A stretch of 64,000 nt of DNA from NCBI GenBank assembly GCA_963921795.1, contig OY997640.1, forward strand, positions 54,623,321 through 54,687,320. Direction: 5' to 3'. The position numbers were made by a program, and so were the translations under genes. The notes under the pieces are model-generated. The model made no database searches, had not been told where the DNA came from, and saw nothing but the letters and a program-made list of their open reading frames with translations. Shown here one piece after another: positions 19,475 through 30,747 of the stretch (its first letter is position 1; the number at the start of each line of letters is the position of its first letter). The stretch comes from Nannobrachium achirus. Taxonomy: Eukaryota > Chordata > Actinopteri > Myctophiformes > Myctophidae.

Positions 19475-20460
19475 TTGCGTGTAGAATGTTTCATGCAAAT
19501 TGCTAAAAAGAAATCCTAGAATAAAAACGGGTTTAAGCGTTTCACAAACTGCTCAAAATGATATAGCGCCCCCCTTTGGCCAATTGGGGTAAGATTGGTT
19601 TTAGTGATATTTGGACTAACACTCTACATCTTTGCCAAATGCCATGAACATGTTACTTTGCATGTATGATTTAGAGGCAGAAGAATAATTTGCATAAAAC
19701 TGCAATATTCATTGAATTATTAAAAAAGTATGTTTCAATTTTAAAGAAATCCGATCTGACATATCTTTAGATATTGGTCCAAAGTTCACGTAAAAAAGAG
19801 TTTTTTGCACGTGACCCGAAAATTCCAGAATTAAAGTTGGGTTTACGCGTTTTACAAACTGCTCAAAATGGCTTACTTAACAACGACACAGATGTCTTCC
19901 GCTTGAGTCAAAGCACGCGTGTAACAAGTTGCATGTCTTCAAACGAAACGAGTCATGACTTATGCCCATTTGAAGTTTGAATTTTCAAACGCTTCGTATA
20001 GCACCCCCCTTTGGCCAATTTGAATAAGATTGGTTTCAGTGATATTTTGACTAACCCTCTACATCTTTGCCAAATGCCATGAACGTGTGACTTTGTATGT
20101 ATGATTTAGAGGCAAAAGAATAATTTGCATAAAAGTGCAATATTCAGTGAATTATTAAAAAATAATGTTTCACTTTGAAAAAAATCTGGTTGATCAGTTT
20201 GACCGTATTGGTCCAAAGTTCATGTGAAAAAGGTTTCGTGCGCGTAACGCAAAAATCCCAGGAGGAGATAGATTTTTACTGTTTTTCATATAATTCAAAA
20301 TTCTGGGGGATCTAAAGGTCAGAGGTCAAAAGTCAGAGGCTGTACGTATAACAGAGCATGAGCTCTACCTGTTCAAAGTTCGCACTTTCGAAGGCTTCCT
20401 ACAGCGCCACCATTTGGCCGATTGCTATAGAAAATAATAGCACACTTCGCCACTGTAAAC
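19475..20460. repeat. Diverged direct repeats with GCGCCCCCCTTTGGCCAATT-like motif
   Basis: A unit containing TAGCGCCCCCCTTTGGCCAA, then TTTGCCAAATGCCATGAAC and TGCATAAAACTGCAATATTC, occurs at about 19565-19800 and 19995-20235. A third fragment with CAGCGCCACCATTTGGCCGA lies at 20403. A similar GCGCCACCAT occurs at the right end of the window. Confidence 0.75.
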
Positions 20461-20565
20461 TGAGCACATTGATGTTTTTATTTTCATTTTCTCACTAAGT
20501 ATGTAGGAGTAGAAAGGAACCGAAGTTCCCATCTACTGATTGCCTGCCTGCCTGCCTGATAGATA

Positions 20566-20662
20566 AATAATGACAATATCTAAAGTGTGCTCGCCTTATA
20601 GGCGAGCCCACAATAATGACAATATCTAAAGTGTGCTCGCCTTATAGGCGAGCCCACAATAA
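20566..20662. repeat. 46-bp tandem duplication with CTCGCC...GGCGAG hairpin
   Basis: Two copies of ATAATGACAATATCTAAAGT, then GTGCTCGCCTTATAGGCGAG, then CCCACA. The CTCGCCTTATAGGCGAG palindrome is in each copy, and a relative is at 5616. Confidence 0.85.
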
Positions 20663-22645
20663 TGAAAGGACGGCTGTGCAACATGCCGTTGTTAGCCACG
20701 CAAATCAGTTTTTTTTAGCCACTTGCCATAAGGCAGAATTGCCAAACCACTGTGCCACTGTAACCCTTGTTTCACTCTGTTAATAGTGTGTTTGATGAAA
20801 TACCCATCTCTCTGTATCTGTGATGCATTAAAGTTACCAGTAGATGGTAGCAGAAAATACAGGAGCACAACAACTGTTCAAACACCACAGGAAAGAAACA
20901 TGACAGACATTTAGGAGGATCATGGTCACTACATAACTGCTACTGTTTCTCAATGCAATATGTGCAAACTACGGTAACTGGTTAAGTGGTAGTGGGCCGC
21001 TGAGACCTCTGAGAAATGAGCAACATCTGCTACTGGGGCTTTCTACAACATAAAAAGGACCAATTGAGTGCTGCTGGTGATCTTTTCAAAGATAGACTAC
21101 TGTTTCTGCCAGAATGTACTATTCATCTGATGAGTGCTCACCTTTCTATTTTTCAAGTTAGATGGTAGGCCTATTGATATCCACTGACCTTCAGCTTTGT
21201 TCTTGGCCATTTCAAAATCAATGGCTTCATCACCAGACCGTTCCTGGATACCTGAATGGAAGGCAGAAAGGGAAATCAACTGAAACGTATTGTTTTCCAC
21301 CATGTGTTTTAACCTATATCTACTGTATATGCTTCAGGAATACATGTAATAGTCATATTTAAAGACATTTAGATCATTCACATGTACCAAATGATTTATA
21401 GTTGTTTTATAGTAGGATAGTAGGAAGAGATTTTCTTCTGGGTAAGGTTCAGTAGCATTCAAAGCTTGTTGATTTTTTTGGATTGAATTACATGATATAT
21501 ATATAATCAGGGGTTTTCAACTGGTGTTCCATGGACCACTGGTGGTCCATGAAGCCACGGTAGTGCACGTGGTCCCTAGACTATGTGGGAAAGTGAAGAC
21601 TAGTTGAGAAATAGCGTAATAAATGACCTGGTGACCTATATGATGATGCGTCAATGTTGTCAGTTACTGGGAAGTCAGATGTAAGGAGATTCTACACAAG
21701 GGAAAGAGTGGTTTGACTGGTTGAGTCATCATGAGTGTAAGAGTGTAATAAGTTTACGAGAACAAACTTAAGGTAACCGTGTGCTAGGAATAGATTAACC
21801 TCACGTCCCCAGGCTTTCTCGGAAGCAGGTACGTGCTGGGCCCCTGATTCAGCCCGGGAAAAGGAGTCGGAGAGGACCTCATTGCGCCAGATTTGTTAAA
21901 GGAAGCTAGGGAGTAGTGGGCCAGTATTCAGATGATATTAAAACAAGCCAGTGGGTGGGGCCAATGTGATGGCTCTGTGGGCTGCTGCTACTCAGCGCTA
22001 TAGAGAGAGATCCATCTCTATAGAGCGGCTGTTATTCAAAGATTGGCCATTTTAGATCATGAGAGACAAGCCAGTTGGCCAATTACATGAGTTATTATAT
22101 TTACCGGCCATTTTTTTTAATGGCCAGCCTGGACAGGCCGGGAATGAACCGGCCGTTCGGGAGTTGTCTCGCTTTTCCCAATGGCCAGCACGTCCCTGCT
22201 CGGAAGAAAGCCTGGTATCCTATTCTACAATCCTTTAAGAGCCGCATCCCACTTCCAAGCCCATTCACGCCCTTTCACATCCACCTCAACTCATAGGTAG
22301 ATCAGATGTAGATCAGATGTAGGTAGCCCATAACTCTATCATTGGCCCCCCGTTGCCATGGTGACCGGTGATTGGCTCGTATTCCCAGCTATGGGACCGG
22401 CGGATCCAATTTCAACAGAGGGGGGCGTCGCAGTAAGTGGAGTGAAATTTGACACCACTGTGTTTGCATGTGCGTGCTGCTGCTGCTGCCTCCACATTGA
22501 GTGCAGAGAAATAGCAGAGGCATAACAGTCACTTCTCTCCAGTGCGTCCGGCCGTCAACACCGGAAGTGCGTCCGGCGGTCAAATATGTCCGAGCGGAAA
22601 CGTGCGCTGCGGCACAATAGTTCCACCACAATATAGTTCCCCCCC
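20663..22645. other. Intergenic, no gene seen
   Basis: A hAT-like MITE start (CAGGGGTTTTCAACTGGTGT, then TCCATGGACCACTGGTGGTC) lies at 21509. GAGAGAGATCCATCTCTATA is near 22003. CpG-rich sequence with GTGCGTCCGGCCGTCAACAC, then GTGCGTCCGGCGGTCAA, lies at 22540-22585. No gene was recognised. Confidence 0.4.
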
Positions 22646-22725
22646 CCAATTTTTTTTTTTTTTTTTTTACTTTTTTTTTTTTGGGAAAAAAAAGTTTTTT
22701 TTTGGAAAAAAAAGGTTTTTTAGTA
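22646..22725. repeat. Poly-T / poly-A low-complexity block
   Basis: Runs of T and A interrupted by GGGAAAAAAAA and GGAAAAAAAAGG form AAAAAACCTTTTTT-like self-complementary sequence. Confidence 0.85.
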
Positions 22726-23166
22726 AAGAAGCGGGCGTGGACTCTAGATGTGAGCGGCCCGAAGGGCCGCGAACCTCTAGTTTGTTTACAACGGGCCACA
22801 AGCAGAAGAAGCGGCGTCGCTTTGTTTTGTTCCCCCCGTTTGTTTCCCCAATCCCTACTAAAATGCTCGAGTAGCCTAGTGTAGTCTGGCCAGTCACTAC
22901 GAGTTGGACTAAATTTTAGTCACTAAAAGATGCATATACCAAACGAATTTCCCAAAAGCAAAACTACGCTGCATCAATGGATTTATTAGGTAGGCCCTGA
23001 AAGTATGTCCTTGAGCGCAGGGGAATTATTTTGGGTTAAAACTGTTTCTGGTTTGATAGTTCCAGCCAAAGTGTAGTCCTTTAAGGACTATATGACGTAG
23101 AGTGGTTTCCGCTCCCGACCGGATCAAAGCCCGAAATGTGAAGCGATCCCAGGCCAGGAATAGATC

Positions 23167-23423
23167 AGTGGTTCTTCAAAACCTTTTTTGAGCTCTGGAC
23201 CACTAGCATATTTCAGTTAAATAATGAATGTTAATGGCATGATTTAAATTGTTGCGATACTATTGTTGTAGTATAGTATCGTGCAACGAATTAAATCAAG
23301 CCCTTAACAGTCATTAGTTAATTTTTAGCTTTTACCCCCACACCACGCCCGTCTTTCCTCCCAACACAACAGTGGTCAAGTTGGTGGTCCACGGTTCATT
23401 ATTAATCAGTTGAAAACTCCTGC
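23167..23423. mobile_element. hAT-like MITE (degenerate)
   Basis: The ends CAGTGGTTCTTCAAAACC and CAGTTGAAAACTCCTG are roughly inverted, with GCTCTGGACCACTAGCAT and GGTGGTCCACGGTTCATT inside each end. The flanks GAATAGAT and CTGTAGAT match at their last four bases. Confidence 0.6.
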
Positions 23424-23866
23424 TGTAGATGGTTTCAACTCAGTTGCTTCGTTAGGCAACAAGTAGGCTACACGGAAATCAGATTACAAGAGGAGTCACA
23501 AGAGGAGACTTCATCATCTGCTTTCAGTCAGTTTTCCTTCTCAATTAAAGGAGCACAAGAATAGAATGCTGTACCATCCCACATTACGGAACTCACCACT
23601 TACAGTTCCTTTTCTAGACAGTTTAAAACATGGCTTAAGTTAAGTTTAACTGCCCTGTTGGCCCATCTTTTCTCTTTCTGTAACAACAAAAACAATGGTT
23701 TGCACAAAAACTAATTTCGCCCAAATCTTTACACCTGTAAACCTGAGATGTGACAATAAAGTAGATTTCGATTCTGAGTTTGTATGTCTCTATCGTGCAC
23801 TGACTTGACTGAATTGACTTCAAACTTGCTGCACAGAGGACAGACAGTAGTTGTCCAGAACTAACA

Positions 23867-23870
<4 letters not shown>
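23424..23870. other. No gene seen
   Basis: Non-coding. The phrase GTGACAATAAAGTAGATTTC (23751-23770) looks like a retroelement polyadenylation-type tail. Confidence 0.35.

Positions 23871-23919
<49 letters not shown>
23871..23919. repeat. (TGTC)n microsatellite
   Basis: About 12 units of TGTC, located just before a CCATATATGG-family repeat block. Confidence 0.95.
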
Positions 23920-24605
23920 GTCCCCTTTATGCCCATGTATGGAGATCCCAGGTATCATCAATGTGACGTCATAGTGATGACGTCATAGAGTGCACCAATT
24001 CTTGGCCATCTGGCCAGTGATGTATATCGGACCAGTTGCCCATATATGGAGACCCCTGGTACCCATATATGGAGATCCATGTACTGTACTGTATATGGAG
24101 ATATGCTGTGAGAGCCCAAACATGCTTACTCAGTTATTCGTTATGTGAAAGTCCTATGACGTCTATGACATCTGACATCATACCTTTTTATGCCCATACA
24201 TGGAGATCCCTGTCTGTAGAGCCAGCCACACAGATATGGGCTGTCTTGCTCATCTGTCTTGGCCATATATGGGTTCTGTTAGTGTGGTATGTGGCCGATG
24301 TGGCCTTTTTACGTCTCCATATATGGGCATTCCCATATGTTCTGTTATATATGGGCTTAATATTGATGACATCAGGGAACTCCATATATGGGTATAAAAG
24401 GGAAACCGTTGGTGTGACATCACAGTGAAGCCAGAGCGTGATGTCAGAGCGGCAAACCCATTCTATTAGAGTGGTTCCCCTGACATCACAGTGACATCAG
24501 AGCATGATGTCAGCACGACAAATCCAACCAGTGTCAGGCATGACAGAGATATATACGGATAAGCTGTGACGTTTACAAACTAATCTGCGACCTACCGTCG
24601 CAAAT
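23920..24605. repeat. CCATATATGG-family repeat block
   Basis: Five CCATATATGG occurrences (near 24035, 24062, 24266, 24319, 24382). TGACGTCATAGTGATGACGT is at about 23961, with several TGACATCACAGTGA phrases and a final TGCGACCTACCGTCGCA hairpin (24587-24603). The short palindromes match those at 1-1090 and 15794-18611. Confidence 0.8.
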
Positions 24606-24698
24606 AACGTTTACTGCAGTAAATTTAAAGTAAATTTCATTATTAATGTTATTGCATTGTGCTGAAAACACACCTAGTCATGGAATATTAATAAAAAC

Positions 24699-25312
24699 CT
24701 GGGAATAAATTCCTTACCAAACGATTTCTTCACCAATGTGTTCGTAAGGTGTCTGTCTAGTAACATATCTAACAAAGATTGAAATTCAACATCCCTAGGA
24801 AATTCTTTGACAGCTAGGGTAATTATGATCTTATTCACTATACTATAAGGGAAAAAATGACTCCCAAAAAATATGCTTTAAGTGGGATGTGAGGGGTCTA
24901 ATTAGGTGTTTTTAATTATTCTGAATCCATCGCAAGCATTTGTTTTGCACGGAAAACATTCATTGGGCTAAAAACAATAAATAAAAATTATGGTTTACTG
25001 ATGAGTCATCACTTTCACAGTGGTATGGGGGTCCAGTTTTAGCCCAAGGAATGTTTTTTGTGCAAAACAAATGCTTGCAATGGATTCAGAATAATTAAAA
25101 ACACCTAGTTAGATCCCTCACATTCCATTTAAAGCATATTTTTTGGGAGTCATTTTTTCCCTTATAGTGTAAGTGAATGAGACCCAGAATTACCCTAGAT
25201 GTCAAAGATTCTCCTAGGGATGTTGAATTTAACATATCTTTGTTAGATATGTTACTAGACACCTTTACGAACACATTGGTGAAGAAATTGTTTGGTAAGG
25301 AATTTATTCCCA
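24699..25312. repeat. Long inverted repeat, about 275-bp arms
   Basis: The left arm 24699-24973 and right arm 25036-25312 are reverse complements with scattered mismatches and small indels, separated by a 62-bp spacer. Matching blocks include CTGGGAATAAATTCCTTACC, GACTCCCAAAAAATATGCTT and AATTATTCTGAATCCAT. It could be a large palindromic MITE, but no flanking duplication was identified. Confidence 0.9.
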
Positions 25313-25341
25313 GATTTGACAGGTATTCTGCTAATTTTCCC

Positions 25342-25571
25342 TGACTAACCAGTGTCCCCACAACTAGACAGTGGAAGAGTAGATATCACTCAATGCATGT
25401 GCAAAACCAAACCAAGCTCAATAGTCACCAGTCTTGATGAAGAGCAGCTTGGGAAGATTAAACCAAAGTACAATAGTCCATAATAGGCCATGTGGATAAG
25501 AAATAATGATCAGCCAAACAATTAATTAGCCATAATGACTGTCACCACTGCCAGCGGACTGAATTAAGTGT
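25342..25571. repeat. Duplicated segment, copy without MITE
   Basis: AGTGGAAGAGTAGATATCAC and the ATGTGGATAAGAAATAATGA, then TCAGCCAAACAAT region match 28160-28281 plus 28458-28599. At the point where the other copy holds a 168-bp insert, this copy reads CCAGTCTTGATGAAGAGCAG without interruption. Confidence 0.85.
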
Positions 25572-25911
25572 AACAGTGATAATCAACCTCCTTTCTCCCA
25601 AAAGAATCCTAGTCAGTACCAGTCACCATGCCCCCCTTTCCTCTACCCCCCAACCCCAACCCCCACATTCATTCACACCCGCCATGCCAGCAAGGGGAAG
25701 CCAATCTAATACCTTGTGTAGTGTCTGTGAATGGATCTTTGTAAACACCAACATCCTTCCCTCTCCTCTCATTACACCCCCAAGTTGCCCATTCATGATG
25801 GTATATCTTTACTGTCGGGCAGAAACCTCATATCTCCATATTTCTTATATCTTTTTTTCCAGTAAATGAATGTCCAACTTCATCATCCAAGAGTGTCTCA
25901 CACAAGTAGTG
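25572..25911. other. No gene seen
   Basis: C-rich stretch (25628-25670) and other non-coding sequence. Confidence 0.35.
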
Positions 25912-25990
25912 AAAATAGCATAACTACAAGCTAACAACGCATCGCGACACGTTGTGATCTTGTTGTATATAAGCTATTTTTACTATTTTC
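25912..25990. repeat. CAGATCTAC-family palindrome, diverged
   Basis: AGTGAAAATAGCATAACTAC, then AAGCTAACAACG, faces CGTTGTGATCTTGTTGTATA, then TAAGCTATTTTTACT. The arms pair over most of their length with small indels, so this is an older copy. Confidence 0.75.
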
Positions 25991-26268
25991 AAGGGTTTCA
26001 AAATAATAAAAAGGAGCGGTTTTGGACATACAAGGTTTCTACCCAAGAGCAACGATATGTGGCTTGCCCACGCTGTACCCAGTCTCACAATGAAAGCCCT
26101 GTCATTTGAACCTCATTGACATGCACTTGCAGTGATGCCCACTGGGGTATGTGCGACTGTGCTATTCCAAAGGAAGAAGGGGCTGGAGATGGTGGCAGGC
26201 AGAGTGTTAGGAGTGTCGCTTCCTGGAGACGTTGCTATCATTTCATTGTACAGAATTTTCAATGTGTA

Positions 26269-26271
<3 letters not shown>
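25991..26271. other. No gene seen
   Basis: Non-coding sequence before the microsatellite cluster. Confidence 0.35.
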
Positions 26272-26352
<81 letters not shown>

Positions 26353-26504
26353 GGGGTATAGAAAATGTGCTTGACAATGATGAATAAATGTATGTATGTA
26401 GGCTACATATGTATGTACGTATGTATGTATGTATGTATGTATGTATGTACGGTATGTATGTACTGTACTGGTATGTACAGTACAGTATGTACTGTATGTG
26501 TACT

Positions 26505-26581
<77 letters not shown>
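26272..26581. repeat. (TG)n, (GTAT)n and (CA)n cluster
   Basis: (TG)40 at 26272-26351, GTAT/TGTA-rich sequence at about 26387-26507 with TACAGTACAGTA phrases, and (CA)n at 26507-26581. The TG and CA runs are reverse complements and could pair over about 75 bp. Confidence 0.95.
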
Positions 26582-26586
<5 letters not shown>

Positions 26587-27239
26587 TTTTTGTTGTCATG
26601 GCATCAAAACCTCAATAATGAACTGTGACTTTAAAACCACCCAAGACATATTTGTCTTTGTAGGGTATAATTGTAATGAAGGGATACATAAAAGAGACCT
26701 CCAACCAGTCTAGATTCCAAGAGCCATTCATTATGGCTGTTTACTGCAGTGGTTTTTGAAACCATGGTGTTTATGAGGTGTGTCTGAAAGACAATAAAAA
26801 CCTGGAATCACCTTTGAATAACAAAGGCTTCTCCATTCAAGGCAACTTCCAACTACGACATTGACACAAAAAATTGTGAGAATGATCATTAATCATCATT
26901 ACAGCGTTAAGTCTGAGTGAGTATACTTGTGTAGCTGTGTGAGACAGATTCTCCACTTGTATTTGTGTTGCAATACTGTATGATATTGGACCTTTGGCGA
27001 ATACCCATTGCTGAGCTGACCACTTTTTGGAGCTGTGTGCAGCTCCCTATACGTGGCTGTGTGGGTCTGTCTGTGTGTGTGTGTGTGTGTGTGTGTATGT
27101 AGCCTGACTTCGGCGCGTAACTAGTGCCGCACCATTTACGCCACTCGCGCAATATATACATCAAAATGTGCGGCTCGGCCGGGAATGGTGTTCTATTACC
27201 TTTCGTTCCGATCCGCCTTACCATGCCGACGTAATCGGC
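26582..27239. other. No gene seen
   Basis: A short (TG)n lies at about 27073-27097. CpG-richer sequence at 27108-27235 has no recognisable frame. Confidence 0.35.
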
Positions 27240-27642
27240 AAAAAACTACGCTTAATTGTCCCCATTGACTTATAATGGGACAATGCAAGAAATCACTTTC
27301 AAGTATTTTTCTCTCGTAAACCATAGGAGCTACAGTTTCAAACCTCGGAGAGGAGATTCATAATGATTTTAAGAATGAATCGAAAAATAATTACATCACT
27401 CGGCCTCATGGTGGCGCTATAACGGCCCACTTTACGTTTTGCCCCGTAACTCTTGAACCGTGGATCGGAAAATTAAAATTCTTTTTTCCCTGGATTCCTT
27501 GGGTCAAGACGCATCTCCCCATATAGGCCACGCCCATTTGCGCCAGGATAGATTTTCCGCCATCTTGAATTTTCTCCAAAACACACTTTTTGCTCCTTTT
27601 CCTACATATTTTCTTCAAAAGTCACAAAAATCGGTACACATG

Positions 27643-27646
<4 letters not shown>
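27240..27646. repeat. Fish interspersed repeat with GGTGGCGCTATAACGGCC
   Basis: The sequence from ACTTATAATGGGACAATGCA through CTCATGGTGGCGCTATAACG and CACGCCCATTTGCGCCAGGA resembles the repeat style at 19475-20460 and at the right window end. No open frame is credible. Confidence 0.4.

Positions 27647-27699
<53 letters not shown>
27647..27699. repeat. (CA)n microsatellite
   Basis: Uninterrupted CA run of about 53 bp. Confidence 0.95.
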
Positions 27700-27700
<1 letters not shown>

Positions 27701-27981
27701 CTCCACTTCACACGGGTGTGATTTTTAACTTGAGCTAGAACTTTGATTTTGGCAACTTTTTGGTTACTGCTATTTCGATAAGCTGACCTAAGATGTTTTT
27801 GTTTTTACCTAGGCCTATACTCCAAGTTAATCATAGTTTGAACAACTTAATATACATTTATAATGTCTATTTACTTGATCCTCACAATGATTGTTAGCTA
27901 ACCACAGAAATGTTTCTTACATGCCACTTGTCAATAATGATGGTGTGGATAATATTATGTTGCCTACTTTTCAGAGCAACA

Positions 27982-28676
27982 ACCTTTATATTAAAGGGTT
28001 CAATAGGCTAAGGGTTTGAAGAGTTGCAACCTTTGTGTGGTGAATGTTGTTCACTGGACTTGGGCAGATGCCATTCTCCTAGAAATTAACACTTCCCAGG
28101 GCTCTCACCCATAACCGACTACAGAAAATATAGCTCAATGCCTAAACGAATGTCATTTCATTATTGATGGCATTGCAGTGTCCCCAGTAGACCACAACGC
28201 CAGGACAGTGGAAGAGTAGACATCACTCATCACTTTGGCATTTGCAAAAGCAAACAAAACACAATATTCACCAGTCTAGATCACTGTTTCTGACCCATAT
28301 ACTGGTTCTGGACCAATTTGTGGGTCATTGACCAATTTGTCACGACTTGAGTAAAAAAAATGTTTTAATAATTATTTTAATAAAAAATATATAATTAAGA
28401 AGCAACGCATTGTGTGGTTGTCTCGACCTGAAAGGTTTGGAACCACATGGTCTAGATGACGAGCAGCTTGGGAAGATTCAACCAAAGTACAATAGTGCAC
28501 AATAGGCCATGTGGATAAGAAATAATGATCAGCCAAACAATGAATTAGACATAATAACTGCCACCACTGCCAGCAGACTGAATGTGTGATAATCAACCAA
28601 CCTTTATGTTAAAGGGTTTAATAGGCTAAGGGTTTGAAGAGTCACAACCATTATGTGGTGAATGTTGTTCACCATG
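27982..28676. repeat. Duplicated segments flanking a MITE
   Basis: A block reading ACCTTTATATTAAAGGGTTC, then AATAGGCTAAGGGTTTGAAG, at 27982-28058 is repeated at 28600-28676. The part between (28160-28599, excluding the insert 28282-28449) matches 25342-25571. Confidence 0.85.
28282..28449. mobile_element. hAT-type MITE, 168 bp, perfect 8-bp TSD
   Basis: The ends are CACTGTTTCTGACC and GGTTTGGAACCACATG. The direct duplication GTCTAGAT lies at 28274-28281 and 28450-28457. The paralogous unoccupied site is at about 25426-25433 (GTCTTGAT), which supports the boundaries. Confidence 0.92.
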
Positions 28677-28889
28677 AAATGCAAAAAAAGAGAGGAGGAA
28701 AAAACTCTACACAGAAGCTGGTTTCAAATACCTGTTGTTTACTCCATACAAAGCACATAACATCATAAGTCATAATAATCAACAATACGCAGCTCAAAGA
28801 CATGAACAAATACTTCTCAGCAATAAAAAACAAATACATAAAATAATCATCAGTAAAAACAATAAAAACAACCAATAATAAAAGGTCTG

Positions 28890-29092
28890 CCACGTAATTC
28901 TAAAAGGCTTTTTGAACATTTCTGGCCGGTGTTAACACCAACCGACCCATTGGAGGCAATGTGGAGTTCGGTGTCTTGCCCAAGTACACTTCTAAGGACA
29001 CTTCGACATGTGGACAGGAGGAGACGAGATTTGAACCAACCCACAGATCATTGGATATCCTGCTCTACCTCCTGAGCCACAGCTGCCCCTAA
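28890..29092 (-). mobile_element. tRNA-headed SINE, minus strand
   Basis: Read on the minus strand from 29090: AGGGGCAGCTGTGGCTCAGG, then AGGTAGAGCAGG (A-box-like), then GGGTTGGTTCAAATCTCG (B-box-like). The family phrase GTACTTGGGCAAGACACCGA follows. This is the layout of common fish tRNA-derived SINEs. Confidence 0.75.
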
Positions 29093-29149
29093 TATTAATA
29101 TATAACATATTAATGTTTTGTTTTGTATTAAATGTAATTTATTTTTGTG

Positions 29150-29250
29150 GACCCCAGGAAGAGTAGCTGCTGCTAAGGTAGTAGCTCTGGTCCAAGACGG
29201 TCTGGACCAGAGCTATAAGGTAGTAGCTAATGGGGATCCAGATAAACAAC
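29150..29250 (+). mobile_element. LINE 3' tail fragment
   Basis: GGACCCCAGGAAGAGTAGCT, then GCTGCT..., and later GTAGCTAATGGGGATCC is the 3' tail common in fish LINEs. A small hairpin TAGCTCTGGTCCA / TGGACCAGAGCTA (about 29184-29216) interrupts it. Confidence 0.6.
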
Positions 29251-29527
29251 AACAACAATACAGAGGCGATTGCCAAACTAACTAAAATAAATACAACAAG
29301 AAGACACATTTACAATCCGGAAGCAGGTATTAAGAGTGTTCCTTTTTTGTCATTAGGCAAAAAAAAAAGCCTGGTATCCTATATTAAAGTTGCCTAATGG
29401 GTGGGCGGATCTCAGCCCTTGGGTGCAGAGTCACTACAACTGATGCCAGATACCGTCAGCACTGATGTCAAACACATCAGGGACCACCATCAGCACTGAT
29501 GTCAGACACAACAGAACACAAACGTCA

Positions 29528-29533
<6 letters not shown>

Positions 29534-29603
<70 letters not shown>

Positions 29604-29635
29604 GCGTGCGTGCGTGCGTGCGTGCGTGTGTGTGT
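29534..29635. repeat. (TG)n/(CGTG)n microsatellite
   Basis: About 100 bp of TG repeats, with TGCG units near the right end. Confidence 0.95.
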
Positions 29636-30269
29636 CCGCCCCATTGGAAAATAGAAGTGATGGTGTCAACCCAAATTGCACTGGAAATGTTTATGGATAT
29701 CACAAACTGAGCCTTTTCCACAAGGAGAGAAAATGAAAGGACCTTTAGGCTATATTATGAGTGTCAGAATGAAACTTGGCTGACCTGGTCTAAAACACAG
29801 ATACTAAGTTACAAAATCCAGACAGTAAACAAACCCAACCCTTATCTTTGGACAAACTGTTAAAAGTGGTCAGAATGAAAATGAAAGCAGCCTAACGTAA
29901 TGAGCATCAATCCAAAATGTCTCAAAATAAGAGACCCATAATACCGTCAATACCGTACCATTATACCATTTTAATTAGACATTTCTAACCTGATGACTGG
30001 ACTCAAATGGGTTTCTTGGGGAAATGTAGTCAGGTAAAGAAAGGGGGTCCTTGGGTTCAGAAATCAGCAAAAGAGGTAGGCTTCAGTCAGAAGCCAAAAC
30101 AGTTTGAGAACCGTTTGAGTTACTCACTCAGTGATTGAGTGATTGAGTGAGTGAGTGAGTGAGTGAGTGACAGTGGTTCTCTGAGTCTCACAGGACCACT
30201 TTAAACAAGTGTTCATTAGCTTTCATTATCCAGGGTTTAAGTTATATTGTGATTACTTGTATTTCTTTT
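29636..30269. other. No gene seen
   Basis: It includes a (GAGT)n run at about 30141-30170. No gene was recognised. Confidence 0.35.
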
Positions 30270-30605
30270 ACCAAAATCAAATCAAATAAAAATCACAGAT
30301 TTTGACCCAAAAGAGAAATGAGATGTTTGCCCATGACCCAAACTAGTGAAAATGGCCGATCTACAAGCTCATAACGCACCGCTTCGCCCGTGTTTATTTA
30401 TGGAAATTCTTAGATTTGTCTTTTATTTATTCATGAATGAATTATTTAGAAAAATAAATTTAATTTTTTTTAAATCATGGTCATTTTTTGAAAATGTTTT
30501 TGAAATAATAATTAAAAACAAAATGTAGGAAACAAAAAAATAAGGGACCCATACAAATGTGTCCGCAACCCACAAATGAGTCCCGACCCAGTGTTTGGGA
30601 ACCAG
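30270..30605. mobile_element. hAT-like MITE remnant with one palindrome arm
   Basis: It ends GACCCAGTGTTTGGGAACCA, then GTG, resembling inverted CACTGGTTCCC-type ends. A single CAGATCTAC-family arm (GGCCGATCTACAAGCTCATA, 30354-30373) lies inside, without its partner. Confidence 0.45.
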
Positions 30606-30747
30606 TGCTAAATCATTATTTATTTACACACTTGAAAACTCTCAAAAATGATTTACTACTTTTTTGAAAGCATCCTACAGTTTCACCTGACTGATCATAA
30701 CTTGTATCTTTGGAATCTGACAATATACTCAGGTGGGTGGTGCACTC
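30606..30747. other. No gene seen
   Basis: Short non-coding interval. Confidence 0.35.

Noticed and set aside
22389..22897. Lysine/phenylalanine-rich frames on both strands
   Set aside because: They derive from the poly-A/poly-T block at 22646-22725.
26113..26628. Long open frames through the (TG)n/(CA)n tracts on both strands
   Set aside because: They are translations of dinucleotide repeats (Cys-Val, Thr-His) with no other protein-like content. The same applies at 29434-29736, 31717-32142, 34530-34982, 58076-58414 and 60669-60956.
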